Of a stretch of 64,000 bases of DNA, positions 1 through 7,711 are shown piece after piece. Position 1 is the first letter of the stretch; every line of letters starts with the position of its first letter. The notes beneath the pieces are model-generated. The model had not been told where the DNA came from, ran no database searches, and saw only the letters and a list, made by a program, of their open reading frames with translations. Source of the stretch: Agrobacterium tumefaciens_K. Lineage in GTDB: Bacteria; Pseudomonadota; Alphaproteobacteria; Rhizobiales; Rhizobiaceae. The translations under genes and the position numbers were made by a program. The DNA lies in contig NZ_JAOEGC010000002.1 of NCBI RefSeq assembly GCF_031801495.1, forward strand, positions 2,046,001 through 2,110,000. The letters are read 5' to 3'.

Positions 1-725
1 ACCCAAGAACCGACGACAGCCCGAGTTTTCTGGATGAACAGGCGCTTGAAACACCAGCCGTAGCCCTCGCAAACGCAACACGCGAGGTTCTGGGTGTTGG
101 CGATACCATCGAACGCATGCTGATCCGTGCGGAAAGCGCCTTCAAGCACAACGATCTGGAGCCTCTGAAGGAAATCGCCCCGCTGGAAAAACGGGTCGAC
201 AGCCTGCAGCAGGCCGTGAAGGTTTACCTCTCCAGGCTCGGGCGAAAAGGACTGGATGCAGACGATGCGCGCCGCTCGATCGCCATCATCGATTACGCGA
301 TCAACCTCGAGCACATCGGCGACATCATCGAAAAAGGCATCTGCGAACAGATCCGCAAGAAAGTGCTGAACGGCTTCAAGTTTTCCGACGATGGCTACGC
401 GGAACTGAAGACCCTTTTCGACATGACCATCGAAAACCTGCGCTCCGCCCAGAGCGTCCTCGTCACCAATGATTTCGACCTGGCCCGACGTCTCATGGAA
501 AGCAAGGTCGACATCCGCCGTCTCGAAAAACGGTCTTCAGCCCGCCATCTCGAGCGGTTGCGTGACGGATTGGCCGAAAGCATGCAGACCAGTACGCTTC
601 ATCTCGACATGCTGCGCGACCTGAAGCGCATTAACGCTCATATTGTCTCGGTTGCTCATCCCATTCTCGATGAAAGCGGCGTTCTGATCGAAAGCCGTCT
701 GCGTCACGCCGAGCCGCACGTATGA
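1..725 (+). CDS. Na/Pi cotransporter family protein, C-terminal part (5' end outside window)
   Basis: The reading frame is open from the first complete codon (base 3) to TGA at 725, so only the last 240 or so residues of a larger protein are present. What remains is a charged, helical, PhoU-like domain with no membrane segment. In the Na/Pi cotransporter (NptA-type) family such a domain follows the membrane part that imports phosphate with sodium and is thought to regulate it. An internal ATG at 117 exists, but the coding sequence upstream of it continues the same PhoU-like pattern, so it is not the true start. The convergent small gene on the minus strand ends 13 bases downstream. Family is fairly sure; substrate is inferred. 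Confidence 0.8.
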   Translation, partial: PRTDDSPSFLDEQALETPAVALANATREVLGVGDTIERMLIRAESAFKHNDLEPLKEIAPLEKRVDSLQQAVKVYLSRLGRKGLDADDARRSIAIIDYAINLEHIGDIIEKGICEQIRKKVLNGFKFSDDGYAELKTLFDMTIENLRSAQSVLVTNDFDLARRLMESKVDIRRLEKRSSARHLERLRDGLAESMQTSTLHLDMLRDLKRINAHIVSVAHPILDESGVLIESRLRHAEPHV

Positions 726-738
726 GAAAACCCGACAA

Positions 739-1011
739 TCAATCGGCGGAAGGCAACCTGCGCATGGTAAACTCGATGAGGTCGCCTTCCAGCTGCCGCC
801 AGCTTTCGACTTCCGTCCAGTAGGCGGCTTTCGGGAATGCCTCGAACCATTCACGCGCCTTGGCGCGGGCTTCTTCCCGGTCTAGGCAGAAGGTCTGCCT
901 GACGAAAAGGCCATTCCTGGCCGTATCAGCACCTTCGCCCGCCTTCGCCTTGCGATGATTGGCGATCCTGCGCTTCAGCCCATCGAGGGGCGGTCCGGTA
1001 AATTTCGTCAT
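739..1011 (-). CDS. conserved hypothetical protein, 90 aa
   Basis: Small soluble basic protein of about 90 residues without signal peptide or membrane segment. It has a charged N-terminal part and a tryptophan-rich C-terminal half (WFEAF, YWTEVESW). I recognise no named domain; the pattern looks like a rhizobial conserved hypothetical. The ATG at 1011 is preferred because AGGTGA lies about 6 bases before it; an upstream in-frame TTG at 1035 lacks such a site. It is convergent with the cotransporter gene and divergent from hemF. Function unknown. Confidence 0.65.
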   Translation of the reverse strand: MTKFTGPPLDGLKRRIANHRKAKAGEGADTARNGLFVRQTFCLDREEARAKAREWFEAFPKAAYWTEVESWRQLEGDLIEFTMRRLPSAD

Positions 1012-1252
1012 GACATTCACCTGTGGCACCTTCAACCATCAAGATAATGCACCCGGAACGACTTTGCGAGTCGCGTTTGTGTGCAGCGCAAACACACACG
1101 GACGCGCAGCACACCCCATCCTGTCGCGTGAACGACACTCCGGCATATTGAACCGATGCATCGCGCCTCGCAAAAATCGATTTCCGATTTCCGGGCCGAT
1201 GCTGTAGAGCCAGTTTTTCGACATAATCGATTACCGTGACAGGAGAGTGGAC

Positions 1253-2164
1253 ATGGAACGGCCGTCTTTGCCGAAGGGCTTGCCCGAAGACATAGAGGAA
1301 AAGAAGGCCGCCGCCCAAGCATGGTTCCAGCACCTTCGCGACACCATCATCGCCTCCTTCGAGGCTCTGGAAGACGATCTATCCGGTCCGCTGTCAGATC
1401 AGGAACCGGGACGCTTCGTCCAGAAGCAGTGGCTGCGTGACAATGGTGAAGGCGGTGGCGGCATCATGTCGATGATGAACGGCCGTGTCTTCGAGAAGGT
1501 GGGCGTCCACACCTCCACCGTCCATGGAGAGTTCTCACCCGAATTTCGCAAGCAGATACCCGGTGCGGAAGAAGATCCGCGTTTCTGGGCTTCCGGCATT
1601 TCGCTGATTGCCCATCCCGTCAATCCGAACGTTCCCGCAGTTCACATGAACACGCGCATGGTCGTCACCTCCAGCCACTGGTTCGGCGGCGGCGCAGACC
1701 TGACGCCCGTACTCGACCGCAGGCGAACCCAGGAGGATGCGGACAGCCAGCTTTTTCACCGCGCTTTCGAAATCACCTGCAACCGCCACGCCGTCGCGGA
1801 CTATCCGCGCTACAGGACATGGTGCGACGATTATTTTTTCTTGCCCCACCGCAATGAAGCACGCGGCATCGGCGGCATCTTTTTCGACTGGCTGCACCCC
1901 GACGAAGGCAAGGGCGACTGGAACGCCAATTTCGCTTTCGTGCAGGACGTGGGACGCGCCTTCAATCTCGTCTATCCAAAGATCGTCCGCACCAATTTCA
2001 ATCAGCCATGGACCGAAACAGACCGTGACGAGCAACTGATTCGCCGTGGCCGCTATGTGGAATTCAATCTGCTTTACGACCGCGGCACCATTTTTGGCCT
2101 CAGGACGGGGGGAAACGTGGAGTCGATTCTCTCGTCTTTGCCACCCGTGGTGCGCTGGCCGTGA
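1253..2164 (+). CDS. hemF: aerobic coproporphyrinogen III oxidase
   Basis: Oxygen-dependent oxidative decarboxylation of coproporphyrinogen III to protoporphyrinogen IX in heme synthesis, in the cytoplasm. The 303-residue product has the usual length for the family. Visible family blocks are HMNTR followed by SSHWFGGGADLTP (about residues 131-151), and YFFLPHRNEARGIGG with FFDWLHP in the middle. The ATG at 1253 sits 7 bases after AGGAG (1241-1245); a GTG at 1247 overlaps that spacing and is less likely. The gene stands alone, with about 240 bases of upstream non-coding sequence in which I saw no convincing FNR box. Confidence 0.95.
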   Translation: MERPSLPKGLPEDIEEKKAAAQAWFQHLRDTIIASFEALEDDLSGPLSDQEPGRFVQKQWLRDNGEGGGGIMSMMNGRVFEKVGVHTSTVHGEFSPEFRKQIPGAEEDPRFWASGISLIAHPVNPNVPAVHMNTRMVVTSSHWFGGGADLTPVLDRRRTQEDADSQLFHRAFEITCNRHAVADYPRYRTWCDDYFFLPHRNEARGIGGIFFDWLHPDEGKGDWNANFAFVQDVGRAFNLVYPKIVRTNFNQPWTETDRDEQLIRRGRYVEFNLLYDRGTIFGLRTGGNVESILSSLPPVVRWP

Positions 2165-2252
2165 CAAAGCTCACGCAATTTTGACACCTGTCAGCACCAT
2201 GACGAAAAAAAGCGTAAATTAGGACTTATGGAAATAATAAGGCGGTGTTAGT

Positions 2253-2290
2253 CTCCTCCCCGCAGACGTACTGGAGGAGCTATCGTCATG
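2253..2290 (+). promoter_or_regulatory. possible hairpin hiding the ribosome binding site of the next gene
   Basis: CTCCTCC at 2253-2259 is exactly complementary to GGAGGAG at 2273-2279, the Shine-Dalgarno sequence 8 bases before the ATG at 2288. The loop would be 13 nt. Such pairing would lower translation until opened. This is a structural inference from complementarity only. Confidence 0.35.
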
Positions 2291-2557
2291 ATTACTTCAA
2301 ACAGCATGCCTATTCCATCCTCCCAAAAGGAGGATAAAAATTCCATTGGCACACCGGAGCTGATCGACCGCCTCGCCGCCGAAATGCGCGCCAGCGGAGA
2401 TCGCGATTTGCCGCTTTCGTTTTATGTCGAGCAGGTGAAACGCACCCTTGCCAGAGAGCGCGTGGCAAACAAGGTCGCCAATGACGACCCCTCTCTCACG
2501 AAGGCCCCAGCCGCCAGCACATCCTCCGTTTTCCAGTGCTGGGCAATGCCTGACTGA
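2288..2557 (+). CDS. conserved hypothetical protein, 89 aa
   Basis: Short soluble protein with a polar N-terminus, a helical middle (residues about 22-60, with ELIDRLAAEMR and SFYVEQVKRTLARER) and a low-complexity alanine/serine tail. The start is well supported by GGAGGAG 8 bases upstream. No domain is recognised. It is the first of two small rightward genes between hemF and cca, and its ribosome binding site may be folded into a hairpin. Function unknown. Confidence 0.6.
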   Translation: MITSNSMPIPSSQKEDKNSIGTPELIDRLAAEMRASGDRDLPLSFYVEQVKRTLARERVANKVANDDPSLTKAPAASTSSVFQCWAMPD

Positions 2558-2752
2558 GATCCGCCAGGATCCAGTCCGGAACCGAACACGAAAAAATTCG
2601 TTTGATCCGGACCATGCAGAGAAAGACACCTGAGGTGTCATTGTCGGTATGGTGGTGAGTGAGAACGCGGAGCTTTTCCACAGAAAGCTCCGCCCGGACA
2701 ACGCGGTATGGGAGTGCGAGCGTTGTCCCTGTTATCAGGAGGAGATACGACC

Positions 2753-2938
2753 ATGCGGTTGTTTGAATGCGGAACGCTTGTACCCGGCTGCGGCTGGCAC
2801 ACGCGGGCAGAAGAAGATGCAGAGGTGGTTCGCCGCGCCGTTGAACACATGAAAACGGCTCATGGCGAAACAGTGATCCGCGAAAACATGATCGAAAACA
2901 TCAAGGCGCGCGTCCGCAACGAAGCGAATGCCGCCTGA
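2753..2938 (+). CDS. DUF1059 domain-containing small protein
   Basis: A 61-residue protein that begins MRLFECGTLVPGCGW, matching the DUF1059 pattern of a cysteine near the N-terminus, a V-PGC motif, and a later helix with AVEHMKTAHG. The ATG at 2753 follows AGGAGG with good spacing; a longer frame from 2708 has no such site. Members are widespread small proteins of unknown role, and the conserved Cys/His residues suggest metal or redox binding, which is inference. It ends four bases before the convergent cca gene. Confidence 0.8.
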   Translation: MRLFECGTLVPGCGWHTRAEEDAEVVRRAVEHMKTAHGETVIRENMIENIKARVRNEANAA

Positions 2939-2942
2939 AACA

Positions 2943-4199
2943 TCAGCTTTCGACAATATCCTTCAACCGGGCGGTCAGCGCTGCCCGGTCAAGGGAGAAG
3001 TTTACCTCGATCCACTTGTCCTCGAGGCTTTTCAAAATTTCCCCGACTTTCGGGCCAGCGGCAATACCTGCTGACATGACATCCGCGCCAGTGAGCGGGA
3101 AACTCGGACGTTGAAACTTTTCAGCGCGGGAAAGCAAGGTTGAAAGACGTGCAACCTTCTGCATCGCCGCTTCGCCCGCCGAGAGATCGGCGCGGGCGGA
3201 TGCGAGTGCCAGCTTCAGGCGTACCTTCACACCCTCCACGCCCTGCCGATAAAGCAGACGGTCAAGTGCCGTCTCCTTCATGTCCGGATCGACCGCGGGC
3301 GCATCGGCCCAATGCGTGAGAAATACGGCTTCCGCCTTTGATAGCCGCAGACGCCCGGCAAGAGCGGTCAGTCTTTCGCGATCCGGCGGAACGATGGCGG
3401 CAAGCCGAAGCATAGGGTTCGGCGCCCAGCCCAGCGCTTGCTCTGCGGCCACCAGCCCATGAATGGCGTCGATGCCCCATTTCTCCGTTTCCGGCAGAAC
3501 CTCTGCCAGCACACCAGACTGCCGCATCCACAGCAAAGCGCGGGACGGATCCCGTGCCGAAAGCAGCTTCTTCACCTCGCTCCACACCCGCTCTGCGGAA
3601 AGCGTTTGCAGCTTGTCCTTGGCGCGTGCGCTGGCCCGCAACCCGTCTGCATCGGGGCGTCCGGAACCGTAATGCGCAAAAAACCGGAAAAAGCGCAGGA
3701 TGCGCAGATAGTCTTCGGCGATCCGCGTCGCCGCATCGCCAATGAACCGGACCATGCCTGTCTCGATATCGGCAAGACCACCGATCAGGTCGATCACGGT
3801 TCCGCTCTGATCGGCATAAAGCGCGTTGATGGTGAGGTCGCGTCGCTCGGCGTCAGTCTGCCAATCGGTGCCGAACGCCACCTCGGCATGTCGTCCGTTG
3901 GTTTCGATGTCGCGTCGAAGCGTGGTCACCTCAAACCCTTCGCCGTCGATGACCAGGGTTACCGTGCCATGCTCGATACCGGTCGGCACCGCCTTGATAC
4001 CCGCGGACTTGGCCCGTGCGACGACGACATCAGGTGTCAGTGTCGTCGCCATATCGACATCGCCCACCGGCAATCCCATCAGCGCATTGCGAACAGCACC
4101 ACCGACGACACGCACCTCGCCACCATCGGCATTCAGCAGCGCGAAGATGCGCGCCAATGCCGGCCTTTCAAACCAGTCCTGCCCGGCGACGCTGTTCAT
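2943..4199 (-). CDS. cca: CCA tRNA nucleotidyltransferase / poly(A) polymerase family
   Basis: Adds or repairs the CCA end of tRNA. The 418-residue protein carries the class II nucleotidyltransferase head: GGAVRN at residues 33-38, the acidic pair in GDVD (46-49), and RRDLTINAL further on, followed by helical neck and body domains. The start at 4199 overlaps the stop of the NUDIX gene in an ATGA, which fits co-translation; a longer frame to 4250 runs inside that gene. It is the last gene of a leftward DUF1285 - NUDIX - cca run, a common rhizobial order. Confidence 0.92.
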   Translation of the reverse strand: MNSVAGQDWFERPALARIFALLNADGGEVRVVGGAVRNALMGLPVGDVDMATTLTPDVVVARAKSAGIKAVPTGIEHGTVTLVIDGEGFEVTTLRRDIETNGRHAEVAFGTDWQTDAERRDLTINALYADQSGTVIDLIGGLADIETGMVRFIGDAATRIAEDYLRILRFFRFFAHYGSGRPDADGLRASARAKDKLQTLSAERVWSEVKKLLSARDPSRALLWMRQSGVLAEVLPETEKWGIDAIHGLVAAEQALGWAPNPMLRLAAIVPPDRERLTALAGRLRLSKAEAVFLTHWADAPAVDPDMKETALDRLLYRQGVEGVKVRLKLALASARADLSAGEAAMQKVARLSTLLSRAEKFQRPSFPLTGADVMSAGIAAGPKVGEILKSLEDKWIEVNFSLDRAALTARLKDIVES

Positions 4200-4825
4200 G
4201 AATAAAACCTCTCGTAGATTGTCCGCACGATACCCGCCGTAATGCCCCAAATATAACGTTCGCCATAGGGCATTTCGTAGAAAAACCGCTCCTTCCCCTG
4301 AAAGATGCCGCTGCCGCGGGCGTGGTTACCCGGATCCATCAGAAAGGACATCGGCACCTCGAACACCTCATCCACTTCGTCCGGGTTAAGCGTCAGATGA
4401 AAGCCCGGCCGCACCACGGCAAGCACCGGCTTGATGCGGAAACCGGTCCCGGAAATATAATCCGGCAGGCGCCCGACGGTTTCCACGAAAGAGCGCGAAA
4501 GGCCGATTTCCTCTTCCGCTTCGCGCAGCGCGGCGTCCTCCGGCGTAAGATCCTCGGCATCGATACCGCCACCGGGAAAGGATATCTGCCCGGAATGCTT
4601 ACGCAACTTTGTCGTGCGCTGCGTGAAGATCACCCGCGCATCCTCGCCCTCGTCAACCACCGGGACCAGAACCGCGGCATCTTTCAGCCTGATACCGTTT
4701 CCAGAAAGAATGACGCCCGGATTGAGTAGATGATCACCATTCTCACGCTCGGCAACACCTTCGCCGTCCTGCAATACCCGGCGACGGAAATCACCGGCTG
4801 AAAAATCCAGTCTCTTGAAACTCAT
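4196..4825 (-). CDS. NUDIX hydrolase, CoA pyrophosphatase type (NudL/YeaB-like)
   Basis: The 209-residue protein has a complete Nudix box from GGG at 86 through REAEEEIG at 101-108. Just before it lies LRKHSGQISFPGG, the signature of the CoA-pyrophosphatase branch. Known members cleave CoA and its derivatives to phosphopantetheine and 3',5'-ADP, although cellular roles are uncertain. It overlaps cca by four bases downstream and overlaps the DUF1285 gene by four bases upstream, so the three are translated as one unit. Substrate is inferred from the signature. Confidence 0.88.
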   Translation of the reverse strand: MSFKRLDFSAGDFRRRVLQDGEGVAERENGDHLLNPGVILSGNGIRLKDAAVLVPVVDEGEDARVIFTQRTTKLRKHSGQISFPGGGIDAEDLTPEDAALREAEEEIGLSRSFVETVGRLPDYISGTGFRIKPVLAVVRPGFHLTLNPDEVDEVFEVPMSFLMDPGNHARGSGIFQGKERFFYEMPYGERYIWGITAGIVRTIYERFYS

Positions 4826-5445
4826 TGTGAAAGTGCTTCCAGTTCATCCGCAGGCATCACGGGAAAAAGGCTCTCGCCCGAGCGGATGGCAAACATGCGG
4901 CGCCCATCCATCTCGATCACCTTGCCACAGGCGACCAGATCGTACATCACGGCTCGCGATACCAGCGCCTCCAGCCTGCCTCGCACGAGCAGATAAGGCT
5001 TCAACTCGCTGTTCTCACCGGCTATTTCAAAACGCAGGGGATGCTCGGCTCCCGCCTCCACCACATCACCGACATTGGTGCGGAAGGTCAGGTGCGGCAC
5101 GCCTGCCTGCTCCGTGACGGTCATCTCGACGGCAACGAACGGCGCGTCCAGTACCTTGATACCGACTTTTTCCACAGGAGTTACGAGATAGGTCCGGCCG
5201 TCATCATCCTTGCGCAGAACGGTGGAAAACAACCGCACCAGCGGTGCGCGGCCAATCGGCGTGCCCATGTAGAACCATGTGCCATCGGCGCGGATTTCCA
5301 TGTCGATATCCCCGCAGAACGGTGGATCCCAACGGTCCACGGCGGCTGGACCGCGCTTGCCCTCGCCCGACTGTTCGGCAGCGCGGGAAATCATCGCCGC
5401 TAGCCCTGCCGCGTCACCCGCGGAATGAAATATTTCAGGTGCCAT
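4822..5445 (-). CDS. DUF1285 domain-containing protein
   Basis: A 207-residue soluble protein with the features of DUF1285: W-PPFCGDIDMEIRADGTW near residue 40, a run containing GRAPLVRLFSTVLRKD, and a C-terminal region with KPYLLVRGRLEAL. The start at 5445 is preferred; upstream codons in the same frame lie inside the palindromic intergenic element. It is the first gene of the run leading into NUDIX and cca. The domain has a pleckstrin-like fold in solved members, but no biochemical role is known to me. Confidence 0.85.
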   Translation of the reverse strand: MAPEIFHSAGDAAGLAAMISRAAEQSGEGKRGPAAVDRWDPPFCGDIDMEIRADGTWFYMGTPIGRAPLVRLFSTVLRKDDDGRTYLVTPVEKVGIKVLDAPFVAVEMTVTEQAGVPHLTFRTNVGDVVEAGAEHPLRFEIAGENSELKPYLLVRGRLEALVSRAVMYDLVACGKVIEMDGRRMFAIRSGESLFPVMPADELEALSQ

Positions 5446-5477
5446 ATTCGAGTCTCGCTTTGCCGATAAGGAAACAT

Positions 5478-5641
5478 TAGAGCGCTTCCTTGTGAAATGG
5501 AATCGTTGTGCCGGAGCAGGTTTTAGACAGGGCATCGGCGATTGCCGAGAGGCATACCGAAGTATGGACGCGACAATCGCCGCTGATCCTGACGGAAAGA
5601 TGCCCGGCAGAAACGTTTCCATTTCACAAGGAAACGCTCTA
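5478..5641. repeat. 164-bp palindromic intergenic element (RIME/MITE-like)
   Basis: Terminal arms 5478-5507 and 5612-5641 are inverted copies matching at 28 of 30 positions (outer end TAGAGCG, then TTCCTTGTGAAATGGA). Pairing continues inward: GGCGATTG matches near 5535 and 5572, and the centre CATAC-CGAA-GTATG forms a tetraloop hairpin. The whole element is therefore one long imperfect palindrome that fills most of the 309-base gap between the DUF1285 gene and moxR. It could fold as a long RNA hairpin. I see no protein gene in the gap. The class name is by analogy with rhizobial intergenic repeats. Confidence 0.75.
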
Positions 5642-5754
5642 GGCTGTGTAAGTCACGAGATAGTCATTCTGATGGTGCTTGTCAGCGGGCAAGAGAGCAA
5701 TAAGCTATATGCAGTGCGAAAGCCGCACTGATCGAAGGTTTTGAGGAGAGCGAC

Positions 5755-6765
5755 ATGGGCGTGATGAATACCGGCGAAACCCTCGACGAAAAAGCCATCG
5801 TCGCTTCCGCGGAAAAGGCGCTGTCCGATATCGCCGCGATCCGCGCCGAAGTATCCAAAGTCATCTTCGGTCAGGAAAAGGTGGTGCAGAACACGCTCCT
5901 GGCCATTCTGTCCGGTGGCCACGCGCTCCTCGTCGGCGTTCCCGGTCTAGCCAAGACAAAGCTCGTCACCACGCTCGGTACAGTACTTGGCCTCGACGCG
6001 AACCGCATCCAGTTCACGCCCGACCTCATGCCGTCGGATATTCTCGGTTCGGAAGTGATGGACCAGGACGAGAACGGCCGCCGTTCTTTCCGCTTTATCA
6101 AGGGTCCGGTTTTCGCTCAGCTTCTGATGGCCGACGAAATCAACCGCGCCAGCCCGCGCACGCAGTCCGCCCTGCTGCAATCCATGCAGGAATATCACAT
6201 CACGGTCGCTGGCCAGCACTACGCCCTGCCGAAGCCCTTCCACGTTCTCGCCACGCAGAACCCGCTGGAGCAGGAAGGCACCTACCCGCTGCCGGAAGCC
6301 CAGCTCGACCGTTTCCTGCTTCAGGTGGATGTCGACTACCCGGACCTTGCCGCGGAACGCCAGATCCTGCTCGACACGACCGGTACGGCCTCAGGTGAAG
6401 CTCGCCGCATGATCGATGCGGAGCGGCTGATGGATATCCAGATGTTGATCCGGCAGATGCCCGTCAGCGACAAGGTCGTTGACGCCATTCTCGCCCTCGT
6501 TCGCTCCGCACGCCCCGGCCATGGCAACAAATTGACCGACAAGAACGTTGCATGGGGGCCGGGTCCGCGCGCCGGGCAGTCCCTGATGCTGACGGCACGC
6601 GCCCGCGCGCTCTATGAAGGCAGGCTTGCCCCGTCGCTGGACGATATCTACGCACTGGCCGAACCGGTGCTGGAACACCGCATGGCACTGACATTCGCGG
6701 CACGCGCCGAAGGCATGTCGGTCCGTGATGTAATCGCAGGCCTCGTGGAGCAGGCGAAGAACTGA
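5755..6765 (+). CDS. moxR: MoxR family AAA+ ATPase
   Basis: A 336-residue AAA+ ATPase. Walker A is GVPGLAKT at residues 61-68, and the Walker B and following region read LLMADEINRASPRTQSALLQ. MoxR proteins act as chaperone-like ATPases that help mature or assemble partner complexes, usually with von Willebrand A/DUF58 proteins encoded next door. Here it heads a four-gene operon with a DUF58 protein, a BatA/DUF4159 membrane protein and a second large membrane protein. The ATG at 5755 follows a GAGGAGAG-type site; the next ATG (codon 4) is an alternative. Confidence 0.92.
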   Translation: MGVMNTGETLDEKAIVASAEKALSDIAAIRAEVSKVIFGQEKVVQNTLLAILSGGHALLVGVPGLAKTKLVTTLGTVLGLDANRIQFTPDLMPSDILGSEVMDQDENGRRSFRFIKGPVFAQLLMADEINRASPRTQSALLQSMQEYHITVAGQHYALPKPFHVLATQNPLEQEGTYPLPEAQLDRFLLQVDVDYPDLAAERQILLDTTGTASGEARRMIDAERLMDIQMLIRQMPVSDKVVDAILALVRSARPGHGNKLTDKNVAWGPGPRAGQSLMLTARARALYEGRLAPSLDDIYALAEPVLEHRMALTFAARAEGMSVRDVIAGLVEQAKN

Positions 6766-6796
6766 ACCCGTTCAGGCGTTGGCGAAAGGAATAGCT

Positions 6797-7711
6797 GTGG
6801 CGTCCATCGGCCAGATCGTAAAGCAGACACCCGGCAGCGAAGTGCTGGCGCGCGCGCAGCAGCGGGCAGCACTTGTGCCCGATTGCATGGTGGAAGCGCG
6901 GCGTATCGCCAATACGGTCATTGCCGGCTGGCATGGCCGTCGCAAGCGCGGCGTCGGTGAAAACTTCTGGCAGTTCCGCCCCTATGCCGAAGGCGAAAGC
7001 CTTTCGCGCATCGACTGGCGGCGCTCGGCGCGCGACGACCATACCTATGTGCGCGAACGTGAATGGGAAGCCGCCCACACCATCTGGCTCTGGGCCGACA
7101 TGTCGCCATCGATGATGTACAAATCGACGCTCGGCACCGTTTCCAAGGAAAGCCGCGCACTGGTGTTGATGCTGGCGCTGGCGGAAATCCTCGCCCGCTC
7201 AGGCGAACGCATCGGTTGCCCCGGGATCATGGAGCCGGTTTCGGCCAGAAACGCCGCCGAACGCCTTGCGACCGCCATCATGCATGCACCCGTTACCACC
7301 GGCCTGCCGGAAACGGGCATGATCCGCGGCGCCAGCGACATCGTGCTGATCGGTGACTTTCTCGATGATGCGGCGAGCGTCATGGAACGCATTTCGCCAC
7401 TCGCACGCCGCAGCCTTCGCGGCCACGTGGTCGAGATCGCCGATCCCGCCGAGGAAGTCTTCCCCTATTCCGGCCGTACCGAGTTCACCGACCCGGAAAC
7501 AGGCGAGAAGCTTGTATCCGGCCGCGCCGAAACCATCCGCGAAGACTATACCCGTGCCTATTTCGCCCGCCGCGATGCGTTGTCATCATCCCTGCGGCGG
7601 CTGGGCTGGAATTTCGTTTTCCACCGCACCGACCATCTTGCCTCCGAAGCGCTGGTCGCCGTCCACATGTATCTGTCCGGCTCCCCTGCGGAAGGCGGTG
7701 GCCGTCGATGA
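6797..7711 (+). CDS. DUF58 domain-containing protein
   Basis: A 304-residue soluble protein with the DUF58 signature at residues 48-80: GRRKRGVGENFWQFRPY followed by IDWRRSAR. The C-terminal part resembles a von Willebrand A fold with metal-site-like segments (WADMSPSM). DUF58 proteins accompany MoxR ATPases. GTG at 6797 is chosen because AAAGGA lies 6 bases upstream; a TTG at 6779 is possible. Its stop overlaps the next start in ATGA (7708-7711), so translation is probably coupled. Confidence 0.88.
   Translation: MASIGQIVKQTPGSEVLARAQQRAALVPDCMVEARRIANTVIAGWHGRRKRGVGENFWQFRPYAEGESLSRIDWRRSARDDHTYVREREWEAAHTIWLWADMSPSMMYKSTLGTVSKESRALVLMLALAEILARSGERIGCPGIMEPVSARNAAERLATAIMHAPVTTGLPETGMIRGASDIVLIGDFLDDAASVMERISPLARRSLRGHVVEIADPAEEVFPYSGRTEFTDPETGEKLVSGRAETIREDYTRAYFARRDALSSSLRRLGWNFVFHRTDHLASEALVAVHMYLSGSPAEGGGRR

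Noticed and set aside
1012..1252. Possible FNR box upstream of hemF
   Set aside because: No TTGAT-N4-ATCAA-like site was found; only partial matches such as ATCGATT.
5492..5731. Small open frame inside the palindromic element
   Set aside because: Its sequence is made by the repeat itself and has no ribosome binding site.
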